Assembly: GCA_007994965.1 (NCBI GenBank)
Contig: VOPW01000001.1
Coordinates: forward strand, 1,240,001-1,304,000
Reading direction: 5' to 3'
Source of the DNA: Piscinibacter aquaticus
Lineage (GTDB): Bacteria; Pseudomonadota; Gammaproteobacteria; Burkholderiales; Burkholderiaceae_C
Length of the DNA: 64,000 nucleotides
Shown here: in pieces, positions 52,924 through 62,170 of the stretch
Numbering within the stretch: position 1 is the stretch's first letter
How the letters are laid out: every line of letters starts with the position of its first letter
The notes under the pieces: model-generated
Seen by the model: only the letters and a program-made list of their open reading frames with translations
Database searches by the model: none
Told to the model about the DNA's origin: nothing
Program-made: the position numbers and the translations under genes

Positions 52924-53968
52924 TCACTTGCAGGCGGCCGGCGCCTTGGCGGCATCGACGCCCTGGCAGACCTGGGCCTTGGTCACCCAGCCGGCGTCGA
53001 TCACCACCTTCAGGTTGTCGCGCGTGATCGGGATCGGCTTGAGGAACACCGAGCTGATGGTGATCTTCTTCGTGCCGCCGCTCCACGGCGCCGCGCCCTT
53101 CAGGCTGGCGACCTTGGCGCCGCCGGCCAGCTGCGCGGCGTAGGTGCCGGCGGCCTTGCCGAGTTCGCGCGCATCCTTCCACACCGACACCGTCTGCTCG
53201 CCGCGCGCCACGCGGTTCAGCGCCGCTACGTCCCCGTCCTGGCCCGACACCGGGATGCCGACCGGGTTCTGCGCCTTCAGTGCCGCCACCACGCCGCCGG
53301 CGGTGCCGTCGTTGGAGGCCACCACCGCGTCGACCTTGTTGGCGTTCTTGGTGAGGATCTGCTCCATGTTCTTCTGCGCGTTCTCCGGCGCCCAGCCGTC
53401 GGTGTACTGCTCGCCGACGATCTTGATGTCGCCCTTGTCGATCGCCGCCTTCAGCACCTCGCGCTGGCCGCCGTTGAGGAAGTCGGCATTCGGGTCGGTG
53501 GGCGAGCCCTTGATGAACACGTAGTTGCCCTTGGGGCGAACCTTGAGCACCTCGCGCGCCTGCATGCGGCCGACCTCGACGTTGTCGAAGGTGAGATACA
53601 GCACGTCCTTGTCCTGGATCAGGCGGTCGTAGGCGACGACGGGGATCTTCGCCTCCTTGGCCTTGGCCACCGCCGGGCCGATCGCATCGGCGTCCATCGC
53701 CAGGATGATCAGCGCCTTCGCGCCCTTGGCGATCAGCGCCTCGACGTCGGCGAGCTGCTTCTCGTTGCTGCCCTGCGCATCGGCGGAGATGTACTTCGCG
53801 CCGGCGGCTTTCCAGCGCCGCCTTGATGGCGGCTTCATCCTTCTTCCAGCGCTCCTCCTGGAAGTTGGACCAGGACACGCCGACCACCTCGCCCTTGGCG
53901 TGGGCGGGAACGGCGGCGAAGGCGGCGAGGGCCGTCAGGCCGGCCGCGGTAAGGGTGCTGAGTTTCAT
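52924..53968 (-). CDS. xylF: D-xylose ABC transporter substrate-binding protein
   Basis: About 348 residues, periplasmic. Signal peptide [19 protein letters not shown], then [20 protein letters not shown], a XylF-specific beginning. Further: [58 protein letters not shown] and [19 protein letters not shown]. One extra C near 53818 breaks the frame. It follows xylA on the same strand by 31 bp. CUT2 periplasmic binding protein type I fold. Confidence 0.94.
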
Positions 53969-53999
53969 GGCTTGTCTCCTCTCTCGTTGTCGTGGGGAA

Positions 54000-55358
54000 T
54001 CACAGATAGCTGTTGACCAGCGCCTCGAGCCGCTCCTGCCGGCCCGAGACGGGCTTCGGTTCGAGCGACGACTTGTCGACGATCGCGGCGAGGTCCGCGA
54101 GCGACCGTTTGCCTTGCAGGATGGCGCGGCCGAGCTTGCCGTCCCAACCCGCATAACGCTCCTGCACGTGGCGCGCGAGCGCGCCGTCCTCGACCATCTT
54201 CTCGGCCACCAGCAGGGCGCGCGCGCACAGGTCCATCGCGTGGGCGTGGCCGGCGATCAGGTCGTCGGGGTCGATCGACTGGCGGCGCAGCTTGGCGTCG
54301 AAGTTCAGGCCGCCCGAGGTGAAGCCGCCGCCTTGCAGCACGTGGTACAGCGCCAGCGCCACCTGCGGCAGGTTGTTCGGGAACTGGTCGGTGTCCCAGC
54401 CGAGCATCTCGTCGCCGCGGTTCATGTCGATCGAGCCGAAGATGCCCAGCGCCTGCGCCAGCGCGATCTCGTGCTCGAAGCTGTGGCCGGCCAGAAGCGC
54501 GTGGTTCTGCTCGATGTTGACCTTGACCTCCTTCTCGAGGCCGTGCGCCTTCAGGAAGCCGAACACGGTGGCGACGTCGTAGTCGTACTGGTGCTTGGTC
54601 GGCTCGGCGGGTTTGGGCTCGATCAGGATCGCGCCCTTGAAGCCGATCTTGTGCTTGTGCTCGACCACCAGTTGCAGGAAGCGGCCGAACTGCGCCAGCT
54701 CGCGCTTCAGGTCGGTGTTCAGCAGCGTCTCGTAGCCCTCGCGGCCGCCCCACAGCACGTAGTTCTCGCCGCCGAGTTCGTGCGTCATCTCCAGCACGTT
54801 CTTCACCTGCGCGGCGGCGTAGGCGAACACCTCGGGGTCGGGGTTGGTCGCCGCGCCGGCCATGTAGCGGCGGTTGGAGAACAGGTTGGCCGTGCCCCAC
54901 AGCAGGCCGATGCCGGTCTGCTCCATCTTGCGAGCGAACACCTCGCCGACGCGGCGCACGTTGAGGTTCGATTCGCGCAGCGTGGCGCCTTCGGGCACGA
55001 TGTCGCGGTCGTGGAAGGTGAAGAAGGGCGCGTCGAGCAGGCGGAAGAGGTCGAAGGCGACATCGGCCTTGTGCATGGCCTGCTTCATCGGATCGCCGCC
55101 GGCGGCATGCCAGGGGCGCTCGAAGGAATCGCCGCCGAACGGGTCGCTGCCGTTCCACACGAAGCTGTGCCAGTAGCAGACGGCGAAGCGCAGCTGGTCG
55201 GCCATGCGCCGGCCGAGCACGATGCGCTCCGGGTCGTACCAGCGGTAGCCGAGCGGGCGCTTCGCCGAGGGCTTGTACTTCGGGCCCTCGTAGCGCAGGG
55301 GCTCGTCGATCGTGAAGTAGCCCGATGACAGGGCGGTGGAGGGCGATTTCTTCTTCAT
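54000..55358 (-). CDS. xylA: xylose isomerase
   Basis: Intact, 452 residues (class II length). Converts D-xylose to D-xylulose with two divalent metals. Active-site stretches: [90 protein letters not shown] and [16 protein letters not shown] 55358 was chosen; the frame stays open upstream into xylB, but the family starts here. It lies between xylB and xylF. Confidence 0.97.
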   Translation of the reverse strand: MKKKSPSTALSSGYFTIDEPLRYEGPKYKPSAKRPLGYRWYDPERIVLGRRMADQLRFAVCYWHSFVWNGSDPFGGDSFERPWHAAGGDPMKQAMHKADVAFDLFRLLDAPFFTFHDRDIVPEGATLRESNLNVRRVGEVFARKMEQTGIGLLWGTANLFSNRRYMAGAATNPDPEVFAYAAAQVKNVLEMTHELGGENYVLWGGREGYETLLNTDLKRELAQFGRFLQLVVEHKHKIGFKGAILIEPKPAEPTKHQYDYDVATVFGFLKAHGLEKEVKVNIEQNHALLAGHSFEHEIALAQALGIFGSIDMNRGDEMLGWDTDQFPNNLPQVALALYHVLQGGGFTSGGLNFDAKLRRQSIDPDDLIAGHAHAMDLCARALLVAEKMVEDGALARHVQERYAGWDGKLGRAILQGKRSLADLAAIVDKSSLEPKPVSGRQERLEALVNSYL

Positions 55359-55383
55359 GAAAGGCTGTGGATGAGAAAGGGCC

Positions 55384-56834
55384 TCAGCGCGCGATCTCGC
55401 GCGCCAGGGGTACAGGCGCTGCCAGCGCGCATGGCGCTCGGCGTGCAGGGCGGTGGCCTGCGGTCGGGGGTCGTAGGTGCGGAGTCGCCGGGCCGGGCGG
55501 GCCACTTCGAGGCCTTCGCCGGCGGCCATGCGGGCAGGCGCGCGGCGCCGAGTGCGCAGCCGATGTCGCTCTCGGCGACTGGTGCAGCGTCACGCCGAGC
55601 GCATCGGCCATCAGCTGGGCCCAGCGCGGCGAACGCGAGCCGCCGCCGATCAGCGCGGCCTCGCGCAGCGTGGTGCCGGCGCCGGCGAGTGCGTCACGCG
55701 CATCGGCCATCGCATAGGCCACGCCTTCGAGCACGGCCAGCGTCATCTCGGCGCGCGAGCTGTCGGCCGCGATGCCGAGGAAGCCGCCGCGCACGCGGGT
55801 GTCGTTGTGCGGCGTGCGTTCGCCGGAGAGATAGGGCGCGAACCACAGCGGGCTGGCCTCGAGACCGTTGGCATCGATTTCATCGAGCAGCTCGATTTCG
55901 CTGTGGCCGCACACGCCCGACCACCACGCGAGGCTGGAGGCGGCCGACAACAGCACGCCCATCTGGTGCCGGTGTCGGGCACCGCATGGCAGAAGGCATG
56001 CACGGCACGCGCGGGATTCGGCGCGAAGCGGCCGGTGGTAGCCCACAGCACGCCCGAGGTGCCCAGCGACACGAAGGCATCGCCCGGGCGCACCGCGCCC
56101 ACGCCGACCGCACCGGCCGCGTTGTCGCCGGCGCCGCCGGCGATGATCGGCGTGCGGCGAAAGCCCCAGCGCTGGACCAGCGCGCTCGACAGTTCGCCCG
56201 CCACCTCGCTGCCTTCCACGAGACGCGGCATCTGGTCGAGCCGCATGCCGCAGGCGGCCAGCGCCGGCTCCGACCAGCGACGCGCGCCGACATCCAGCCA
56301 CAGCGTGCCCGAGGCATCGGAGCAGTCCTCGGCATATTCGCCGCTCAGCCGCCAGCGCAGGTAGGCCTTGGGCAGCAGCACCTTGGCGACACGGTCGAAG
56401 ATCTGCGGCTCGTGCTTGCGCACCCAGCACAGCTTGGGCGCGGTGAAGCCGGGCATCGCGATATTGCCGGTGACTGGCGCAGCGCCGGCCGTGGCGCGTT
56501 CGAGCTCGGCGCACTCGGCATCGCTGCGGCCGTCGTTCCAGAGGATGCAGGGGCGCAGCACCTCGCCGCGCGCATCGAGCAGCGTGGCGCCATGCATCTG
56601 ACCCGACAGGCCGATGGCGGTGGTGTCGGCCAGCGCCTGCGGTGCCTGCGAGCGCAGGTCGTCGAGGCCGTTGCAGGCGGCCAGCCACCAGTGCTCGGGA
56701 TGCTGCTCGCTGAAGCCCGGCTGCGGGCGGCTGACGGCCAGCGGCTGGGTGCTGTGGGCGAGCACCTCGTCGCCGTCGCGCACCAGCGCGACCTTGACGC
56801 CGGAGGTGCCGATGTCGATGCCGATCGTGATCAC
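55384..56834 (-). CDS. xylB: xylulokinase
   Basis: About 484 residues, FGGY kinase. Phosphorylates D-xylulose for the pentose phosphate pathway. N-terminal ATP/sugar site [76 protein letters not shown] and [17 protein letters not shown]; the second half contains [18 protein letters not shown]. Shifts near 55970 (CCTGG reduced to CCGG), 55580 and close to the C-terminus. GTG 56834 overlaps the xylR stop, so xylR and xylB are coupled. Confidence 0.94.
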
Positions 56835-57865
56835 GGCAGGTTGTCCTTCAGGAAGACGTCGATGCGGATGCGCTCCTGGTCGGCGATCACACGCTCGCCG
56901 TGCACCTCCGCCAGCGCCGGGCGGCAGGCGGATCGCACCTCGTGGCCGGCGTCCTGGTTGATGACGGCATCGGCGGTGCCGTCGAGCAGCGCGCGGCGCG
57001 CATGCGGCGTGAGCTCGTGGCAGACCCAGGTGACCTCGCGCTGCCGGCCGCTGGCTTCCAGCGCGCGGCCGATGCCGCGGTTGCCGGCGCCGATGCTGTA
57101 CAGGCCGAGCAGGCCGGGCTCGCGCGCCAGCAGTTCGGCCACCAGCGGCTCGGTGCGATCGGAGAGGTCGTGCCCCTCGATCGGCGGCAGCAATTGCAGG
57201 TGCGGGTGCTCGGTGGCCATCACCTGCTCGAAGCCGAACAGCCGCTCGGCGTGGTCGCGCAGCGCGCGGCTGCCCATCACGATGCCGACCCGGCCGGCCC
57301 GGTTGCCGATGAATCGGCCGAGCAGCGTGGCGGCGGTGCGGCCGGCGGCGACGTTGTCGATGCCGACGAAGTGGCTGCGGCGCGAGGAGGGCACGTCGGA
57401 CACCAGCGTGACGACCACCGTGTCGTGATCCACCAGATCGTCGATGGCGGCGCGCACCTGCGGGTGATCCTGCGCCATCAGCACGACGGCATCGCACTGT
57501 CCTTGCAACTCGGCGAGCTTCTGCGCGACGGCCGTGGGCGAGAACACATCGACGGTGTGCACCGTGGCGGCGGCCCGCTGCTCGCCCAGCCAGGGCGCCA
57601 GCGCCTGCAGCTGCTGGCTGAGCAGCGTGATGAAGCTGTTGGTGCCCGAGGGCAGCACGAAGACGAGGCGTGCCGTGCGGTTGCGCGCCAGCCGTGCGGC
57701 GGCCGGATCGGGACGGTAGCGGAGCTGCTCGATCGCCGCATTGACCCGCTCCACGGTCCGCGCCCGCACGCCCGGCCGGCCGTGCAGCACGCGGTCGACG
57801 GTGGCGAGGCTGACGCCGGCGATGCGCGCGACGTCCTGCAGGCTGGCCCGGTTGGGGAGTTCCAT
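56831..57865 (-). CDS. xylR: LacI-family regulator of xylose genes
   Basis: Intact, 344 residues. The LacI helix-turn-helix and hinge are ASLQDVARIAGVSLATVDRV followed by LHGRPGVRARTVERVNAAI. The sugar-binding domain resembles periplasmic binding proteins: RLVFVLPSGTNSFITLLSQQ, DAVVLMAQDHPQVRAAIDDL, VGIVMGSRALRDH. It is the first gene of the xylR-xylB-xylA-xylF-xylH-xylG run. Its promoter (-35 57896-57901, -10 57873-57878) ends almost at ATG 57865, so the mRNA may be leaderless. E. coli XylR is an AraC-type activator, so the name here is by context. Confidence 0.92.
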   Translation of the reverse strand: MELPNRASLQDVARIAGVSLATVDRVLHGRPGVRARTVERVNAAIEQLRYRPDPAAARLARNRTARLVFVLPSGTNSFITLLSQQLQALAPWLGEQRAAATVHTVDVFSPTAVAQKLAELQGQCDAVVLMAQDHPQVRAAIDDLVDHDTVVVTLVSDVPSSRRSHFVGIDNVAAGRTAATLLGRFIGNRAGRVGIVMGSRALRDHAERLFGFEQVMATEHPHLQLLPPIEGHDLSDRTEPLVAELLAREPGLLGLYSIGAGNRGIGRALEASGRQREVTWVCHELTPHARRALLDGTADAVINQDAGHEVRSACRPALAEVHGERVIADQERIRIDVFLKDNLP

Positions 57866-57872
57866 GGCCGCG

Positions 57873-57906
57873 ATGCTAATGAGGCGTAATGAGGTGCGCA
57901 ACTCAT
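57873..57906 (-). promoter_or_regulatory. putative xylR promoter with shared 13-bp element
   Basis: On the minus strand, -35 TTGCGC (57896-57901), a 17-bp spacer and -10 TAGCAT (57873-57878). The -35 is embedded in ATGAGTTGCGCAC (57894-57906), which is repeated exactly at the GH43 promoter (60999-61011). Predicted transcription starts within a few bases of the xylR ATG. Confidence 0.5.
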
Positions 57907-57933
57907 CTGAGGGTTTGTCTGGAGCGCAGATTG

Positions 57934-57961
57934 TTGACAACGATTTCAGCCCACCTAGGAT
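57934..57961 (+). promoter_or_regulatory. promoter of the sugar-binding protein gene with XylR-type operator
   Basis: -35 TTGACA (57934-57939), a 16-bp spacer and -10 TAGGAT (57956-57961). The 14-bp operator candidate TGACAACGATTTCA (57935-57948) overlaps the -35. It matches 13 of 14 bases of a site at 60962-60975 before the GH43 gene. TGA and TCA ends around a central CG fit LacI-family operators. Confidence 0.65.
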
Positions 57962-57993
57962 TCGCATCGCTTGCCAACCCCAACAGAGGAGAC

Positions 57994-59241
57994 ATGATGT
58001 TCAAGCGACTGTTGACCGCCGCGGCCGTGCTGCCGGCGCTTTGGAGCGGTGCCGCCGCGGCTGCGCCGATCACCTTGACGGTGGCGTCCTTCCCCAGCTT
58101 CGACGAGGCGGTGAAGGTGGCCATCCCCGAGTTCAAGAAGAAATATCCGGACGTCGAGATCAAGCTGATCAGCCCGGCCTACGGCGACCACCACACCGCG
58201 ATGACCACGGCGCTGGCCACCGGCGCCAACCTGCCCGACGTGATGGCAGTTGAAATCGGTTTCATCGGCAAGTTCGCCGAATCCGGCGGCCTGGAAGACC
58301 TGGGCGCTGCGCCGTACAACGGCATGCAGTACCAGAAGCAGTTCGCACGCTTCACCTACCCGCAGGCGATGAGCGGCATGGGCCGGCTCGCCGCCATTCC
58401 GGCCGACATCGGGCCGGGCGCGCTCTTCTACCGAAAAGACCTGCTCGACAAGGCCGGCGTCACCGAGGCCGAGCTGACGAAGTCGTGGGAAGGATTCGTC
58501 GACGCCGGCAAGAAGGTCAAGGCCGCGACGGGTGCCTACATGATCGCCAGCGCGGTCGACCTGAAGGACATCTACATCCGCTCGGGCCTGAAGGACGGCG
58601 AGGGCATCTACTTCGACAAGGGCGGCAAGGTGCTGGTGGACTCGCCGCGCTTCCGCAAGGGCTTCGAACTGGCCAAGGCTGCGCGCGAGGCGGGCATCGA
58701 CGGCAAGGTCGCGGCCTGGTCGCCCGAGTGGGGCGAGGGCTTCAAGCGCGGCCGGATCGCCTCGCAGATGATGGGCGCGGCTCGGCGGCCACCTCGCGAG
58801 CTGGCTGGCGCCCGACACCAAGGGCCAGTGGCGTTCGGCGCAGCTGCCGGCCGGCGCCTTCGCTTCATGGGGCGGTTCGTTCTACGCCATTCCGAAGAAG
58901 GCGGCGAACAAGCCGATGGCCTGGGAATTCATCAAGTTCATGACGCTGGACCGCGACCAGCAGCTGCGCGCCTTCCGCGCGCTCGATGCCTTCCGTCGCT
59001 GGTGACCGCGCAGGACGACGCCTTCGTCGACCAGCCGATCGCTTTCCTCGGTGACCAGAAGGCGCGCCAGCTGTGGAAGGTCTCGGCCTCGCGCATCCCG
59101 GCCACTGCCGTGCACCGGCAGGATCCGGTCGCGCAGGAGATCGTCAATGCCGAGCTCGAGAACGTGCTCGAGAAGGGCAAGGACATCGGCCGGGCGCTGA
59201 CCGACGCCAAGACGCAGATCGAGAAGCGCGTGCGCCGCTGA
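57994..59241 (+). CDS. orphan extracellular solute-binding protein (family 1, CUT1 type)
   Basis: About 415 residues. Signal peptide LTAAAVLPALWSGAAAA, then ITLTVASFPSFDEAVKVAIP, MTTALATGANLPDVMAVEIG, YRKDLLDKAGVTEAEL and the C-terminal AQEIVNAELENVLEKGKD. It probably binds a xyloside or xylo-oligosaccharide, given its position. Two shifts cancel each other: near 58779 (expected GCCTGGCTC, found GCGGCTC) and 58993 (C run), so about 70 residues between them read wrong. No CUT1 permease genes follow; the next gene is convergent. Confidence 0.86.
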   Translation: MMFKRLLTAAAVLPALWSGAAAAAPITLTVASFPSFDEAVKVAIPEFKKKYPDVEIKLISPAYGDHHTAMTTALATGANLPDVMAVEIGFIGKFAESGGLEDLGAAPYNGMQYQKQFARFTYPQAMSGMGRLAAIPADIGPGALFYRKDLLDKAGVTEAELTKSWEGFVDAGKKVKAATGAYMIASAVDLKDIYIRSGLKDGEGIYFDKGGKVLVDSPRFRKGFELAKAAREAGIDGKVAAWSPEWGEGFKRGRIASQMMGAARRPPRELAGARHQGPVAFGAAAGRRLRFMGRFVLRHSEEGGEQADGLGIHQVHDAGPRPAAARLPRARCLPSLVTAQDDAFVDQPIAFLGDQKARQLWKVSASRIPATAVHRQDPVAQEIVNAELENVLEKGKDIGRALTDAKTQIEKRVRR

Positions 59242-59252
59242 GGCGGCACGCC

Positions 59253-59309
59253 GTCGCGAGGACCTCAGCCCTCGCCGGCGCACGAGGTCGCGAGGGCCTC
59301 AGCCCTCGC
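59253..59309. repeat. tandem hairpin repeats between sugar-binding protein and GH43 genes
   Basis: A 23-bp unit at 59253-59275 is repeated at 59287-59309 (22 of 23 identical). Each contains the inverted repeat GCGAGG / CCTCGC around a short loop. The second copy covers the GH43 stop codon. The pair lies between convergent genes and probably acts as a terminator region; the duplication looks recent. Confidence 0.6.
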
Positions 59310-60948
59310 GGTAGCGGAAGTGGTCGAAATCGGCGACCACGTCCGCGCCGCCGAGCGATTGGCAGGCCAGGCCGAGGAAGTTGCCGGTGAAGCCGAAACC
59401 CTGCGCGACGTTGTCGCCGCGGAACTCGGTGGCGTGTTCGTCCGACAGGATCGCCGTGGGCAGCGCTGGCCCGACATCGCGCCACGCGCCGTCACCGGCA
59501 TGCCAGCCGAACTGCATCGTCTGGCCACGAAGTTGCACGCGCAGGCCGATCGGGCCGGTGGCCGGCAGAGCCACCGGCAGCGCCGGTTCGCGGGCCGTGC
59601 CGCGGTCGTTCACCGTCAGGCGCAGCACGCGCGCTGCGATGGTCTCGTCGTGCGTCACGTGCAGGTAGGCGTGATTGCGCGTGTTGTAGTACGCCACCAG
59701 CCCGGCCATCTGCTGGAAGTCCTGCGGCGCAAACTCCAGCAGCGTCTGCGCCTCGGCGTCGAAGGCCTGCTGGCGCCGCGCGACCGGGCTTTGATCGAAC
59801 TGCGACATCAGCGATTCGCGGCCGCGCAGCCGCAGCCAGCCGCGGCGGGCGGTCAGCGACAGCCAGTCGCCCGGCGGGCTGCGCAGCGTCGCCCAGTGCG
59901 GCGACAGCGTCGTCGCGTCGAAGTCGTCGAGCTCCGGCTCGGCGGGCCAGCGGTGCTCTGCCAGCGCCGGCGCGTCCACCTCGCGGCGCGGCGTGTTGTC
60001 GCCATGGGCCAGCCGCGGCCAGCCTTGCGCATCCCACACGATCTTCTGCAGCGCCGTCTCGCGTCCCAGCGGGCAGTGCAGTGCCTCGAGCGAGTAGTGC
60101 TCCGGCGCCCGTGCGGGCGGGTCGTCGCGCCATTCCAGCGGGCGGCCGCAAAGGTGAGCGAGATACCACTCGCCACCCTGGGTCTCGACCAGCTCCCGTG
60201 CCCCGCACGTTGCAGGCCCGAAGGTGAAGAGCCGAACGCGGTGAGCAGCGGGTGATGCGGGCTCAGTTCGTAGGGCCCGGTGATGTGGCGCGAGCGCGCC
60301 ACCGTGACGGCGTGCTCGTAGTAGGTGCCGCCCTCGGCAGTGACGAGGTAGTACCAGCCGTCGCGCTTGTAGAGGTGCGGGCCCTCGGTCACGCGCAGCG
60401 AGGTGCCGAGGAAGATGCGGTGGATGTCGCCCACCCGGGCGGCGGCGCTCGTGGTCGTACTCCTGCAGCAGGATGCCGCAGAAGGGGTGGTGACCGGGGC
60501 GATGGTCCCACTGCATGCCGACCAGCCAGCTGCGGCCGTCGTCGTCATGGAACATCGACGGATCGAAGCCGCTGCTGTTCAGGTAGACCGGCTCCGACCA
60601 CGGCCCCTCGATCGACGGCGCGGTGACGAGATAGTTGTGTGTGTCCTTGTGCATGCCCAGCAGGCTGCGCACGTTGGTGTAGATCAGGTGGAAGACGCCG
60701 TCGCGCCAGCTCAGGCAGGGCGCCCAGATGCCGCCCGAATCCGGGTTGCCGCGCATGTCCAGTTGCGAGGTGCGCGTCAGTGCGTGGCCGATCGGCCGCC
60801 AGTGGCGCAGGTCGCGTGAGTGATGAAGCCTCACGCCGGGCCACCACTCGAAGGTGGAGGTGGCCAGGAAGTAGTCGCTGCCGACGCGCAGGATCGACGG
60901 ATCGGGGTGAAAACCGGGCAGGACGGGGTTGTGGATGGAGGCAGGCAT
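59299..60948 (-). CDS. GH43 beta-xylosidase
   Basis: About 549 residues without a signal peptide, so probably intracellular. The five-blade propeller starts NPVLPGFHPDPSILRVGSDY (catalytic base Asp in HPDPS). The pKa-tuning Asp is in NSSGFDPSMFHDDDGRSWL, and the acid Glu in VTEGPHLYKRDGWYYLVTAE (about residue 185). A C-terminal beta-sandwich (GH43 C2-like) includes GLVAYYNTRNHAYLHVTHDE. Shifts near 60440 and 60205 cancel each other. It converges with the sugar-binding protein and has a XylR-type operator at its promoter. Confidence 0.92.
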   Translation of the reverse strand: MPASIHNPVLPGFHPDPSILRVGSDYFLATSTFEWWPGVRLHHSRDLRHWRPIGHALTRTSQLDMRGNPDSGGIWAPCLSWRDGVFHLIYTNVRSLLGMHKDTHNYLVTAPSIEGPWSEPVYLNSSGFDPSMFHDDDGRSWLVGMQWDHRPGHHPFCGILLQEYDHERRRPGGRHPPHLPRHLAARDRGPAPLQARRLVLPRHCRGRHLLRARRHGGALAPHHRALRTEPASPAAHRVRLFTFGPATCGARELVETQGGEWYLAHLCGRPLEWRDDPPARAPEHYSLEALHCPLGRETALQKIVWDAQGWPRLAHGDNTPRREVDAPALAEHRWPAEPELDDFDATTLSPHWATLRSPPGDWLSLTARRGWLRLRGRESLMSQFDQSPVARRQQAFDAEAQTLLEFAPQDFQQMAGLVAYYNTRNHAYLHVTHDETIAARVLRLTVNDRGTAREPALPVALPATGPIGLRVQLRGQTMQFGWHAGDGAWRDVGPALPTAILSDEHATEFRGDNVAQGFGFTGNFLGLACQSLGGADVVADFDHFRYREG

Positions 60949-60961
60949 GCGTCGGCCATTC

Positions 60962-61011
60962 TGATAACGATTTCAGCATGGTAGTGACTGCCTTTGATGT
61001 GCGCAACTCAT
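60962..61011 (-). promoter_or_regulatory. GH43 promoter with XylR-type operator and shared 13-bp element
   Basis: On the minus strand, -35 TTGCGC (61001-61006) lies inside ATGAGTTGCGCAC (60999-61011), followed by a 17-bp spacer and -10 TACCAT (60978-60983). The operator candidate TGATAACGATTTCA on plus (60962-60975) covers the predicted start of transcription, 14 bp before the GH43 ATG. Both elements recur in the xylR intergenic region. Confidence 0.65.
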
Positions 61012-61047
61012 TCCGGACGCGCAGGGGCCGCGAAGCCCAGGGCGCTC

Positions 61048-62165
61048 TCAGGCGCCCATCCAGCGCTGCGTGGCGCCTTCGACCACCGCCGACAGCGGCC
61101 GGCCGCTGCCGCGCAGGCCGCGCAGCCACTGCGCGTCGTTGCCGACAAACAGGCTGTCGCGGATCAGGTTGGAGGCGTCGAGCGCCTGCAGGTCGAGCGC
61201 GTGTTCGTCGATGCGGGCCAGCGTGCGCAGGATGTCGTCGCGCAGCCGGTGCCGCTCCTTCGTCTTGGGGTCGACGATCTCGCCGTCCAGTCCGAAGCGG
61301 CAGGCCTGGAAGCGGTTGAAGGTGTAGACGAGGTAGTCGTCTTCGGAGGGTTCGAAGGGCTTCTGCTCGCGCAGGTAGCGGCAGATGCACTGGAGGTAGC
61401 AGGCCAGCGCCGCAGCCTTCTCGACCGTCAGCGGCGTGTCGCACACGCGCAGCTCGATGGTGCCGAACTCGGGCTTGGGGCGGATGTCCCAGTAGAAGTC
61501 CTTCATCGAGTTGACGACGCCGGTGCTGGTCATCTTGTCGAAGAACTTCTCGAAGTCCTCCCAGGTCAGGCAGAAGGGCGCTCGGCCCGACAGCGGGAAG
61601 GCGAACACCGAATTGAGCCGCGCCGAATCGAAGCCGGTGTCCACGCCCTGCACATAGGGCGACGAGGCCGACAGCGCGATGAAGTGCGGCACGTAGCGGC
61701 TGAGGGAATGCAGCAGCCAGAGCGCGCGGTCACCGTCTTCGCAGCCCACGTGCACGTGCTGGCCGAATACGGTGAACTGCTTGGCGAGGTAGCCGTACAG
61801 CTCGCTGATGTAGTGGAAGCGCTCGCCCGGGAAGATCTTCTGCTCGCTCCAGTGCTGGTAGGCGTGCGTGCCGCCGCCGGCGATGCCGATGTTGAGCTTG
61901 CGGGCGCCGCGCGAGAGCTGGTCGCGCAGGTCGCGCAACTCGGCCAGCAGCACCGAATGCTGGCGCTGGATCGAGGTGCCGATCTCGATCATGCTGCGCG
62001 TGATCTCCGGCTTCACGTCCCAGGTGCCGGTGTGGTTCTTCAGCACGCGCAGCAGGTCCCTCGGCCTGCGGCGCCGTGGTCGAAGTCCTGTGTGCTGACG
62101 AGCTGCAGTTCGAGCTCGACGCCCAGGGTCAGCGGCTCGGAGACGGTGAAGGGTTGCAGCGGCAT
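61048..62165 (-). CDS. ybdK: YbdK-type carboxylate-amine ligase (glutamate-cysteine ligase family 2)
   Basis: About 372 residues. The GCS2 family joins glutamate to an amine, as in weak gamma-glutamylcysteine synthesis by E. coli YbdK. It starts [20 protein letters not shown]; core motifs are [48 protein letters not shown], and FWDIRPK-like [20 protein letters not shown] shift near 62055 separates the first 40 residues from the rest and makes an artificial fusion with the upstream antiporter frame. It starts 5 bp after the antiporter stop, so the two are co-transcribed. Confidence 0.9.
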
Positions 62166-62170
62166 GGGCG

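Noticed and set aside
54000-55529. Apparent xylB-xylA fusion frame
   Set aside because: The upstream part is the shifted C-terminus of xylB. XylA has the normal family start at 55358.
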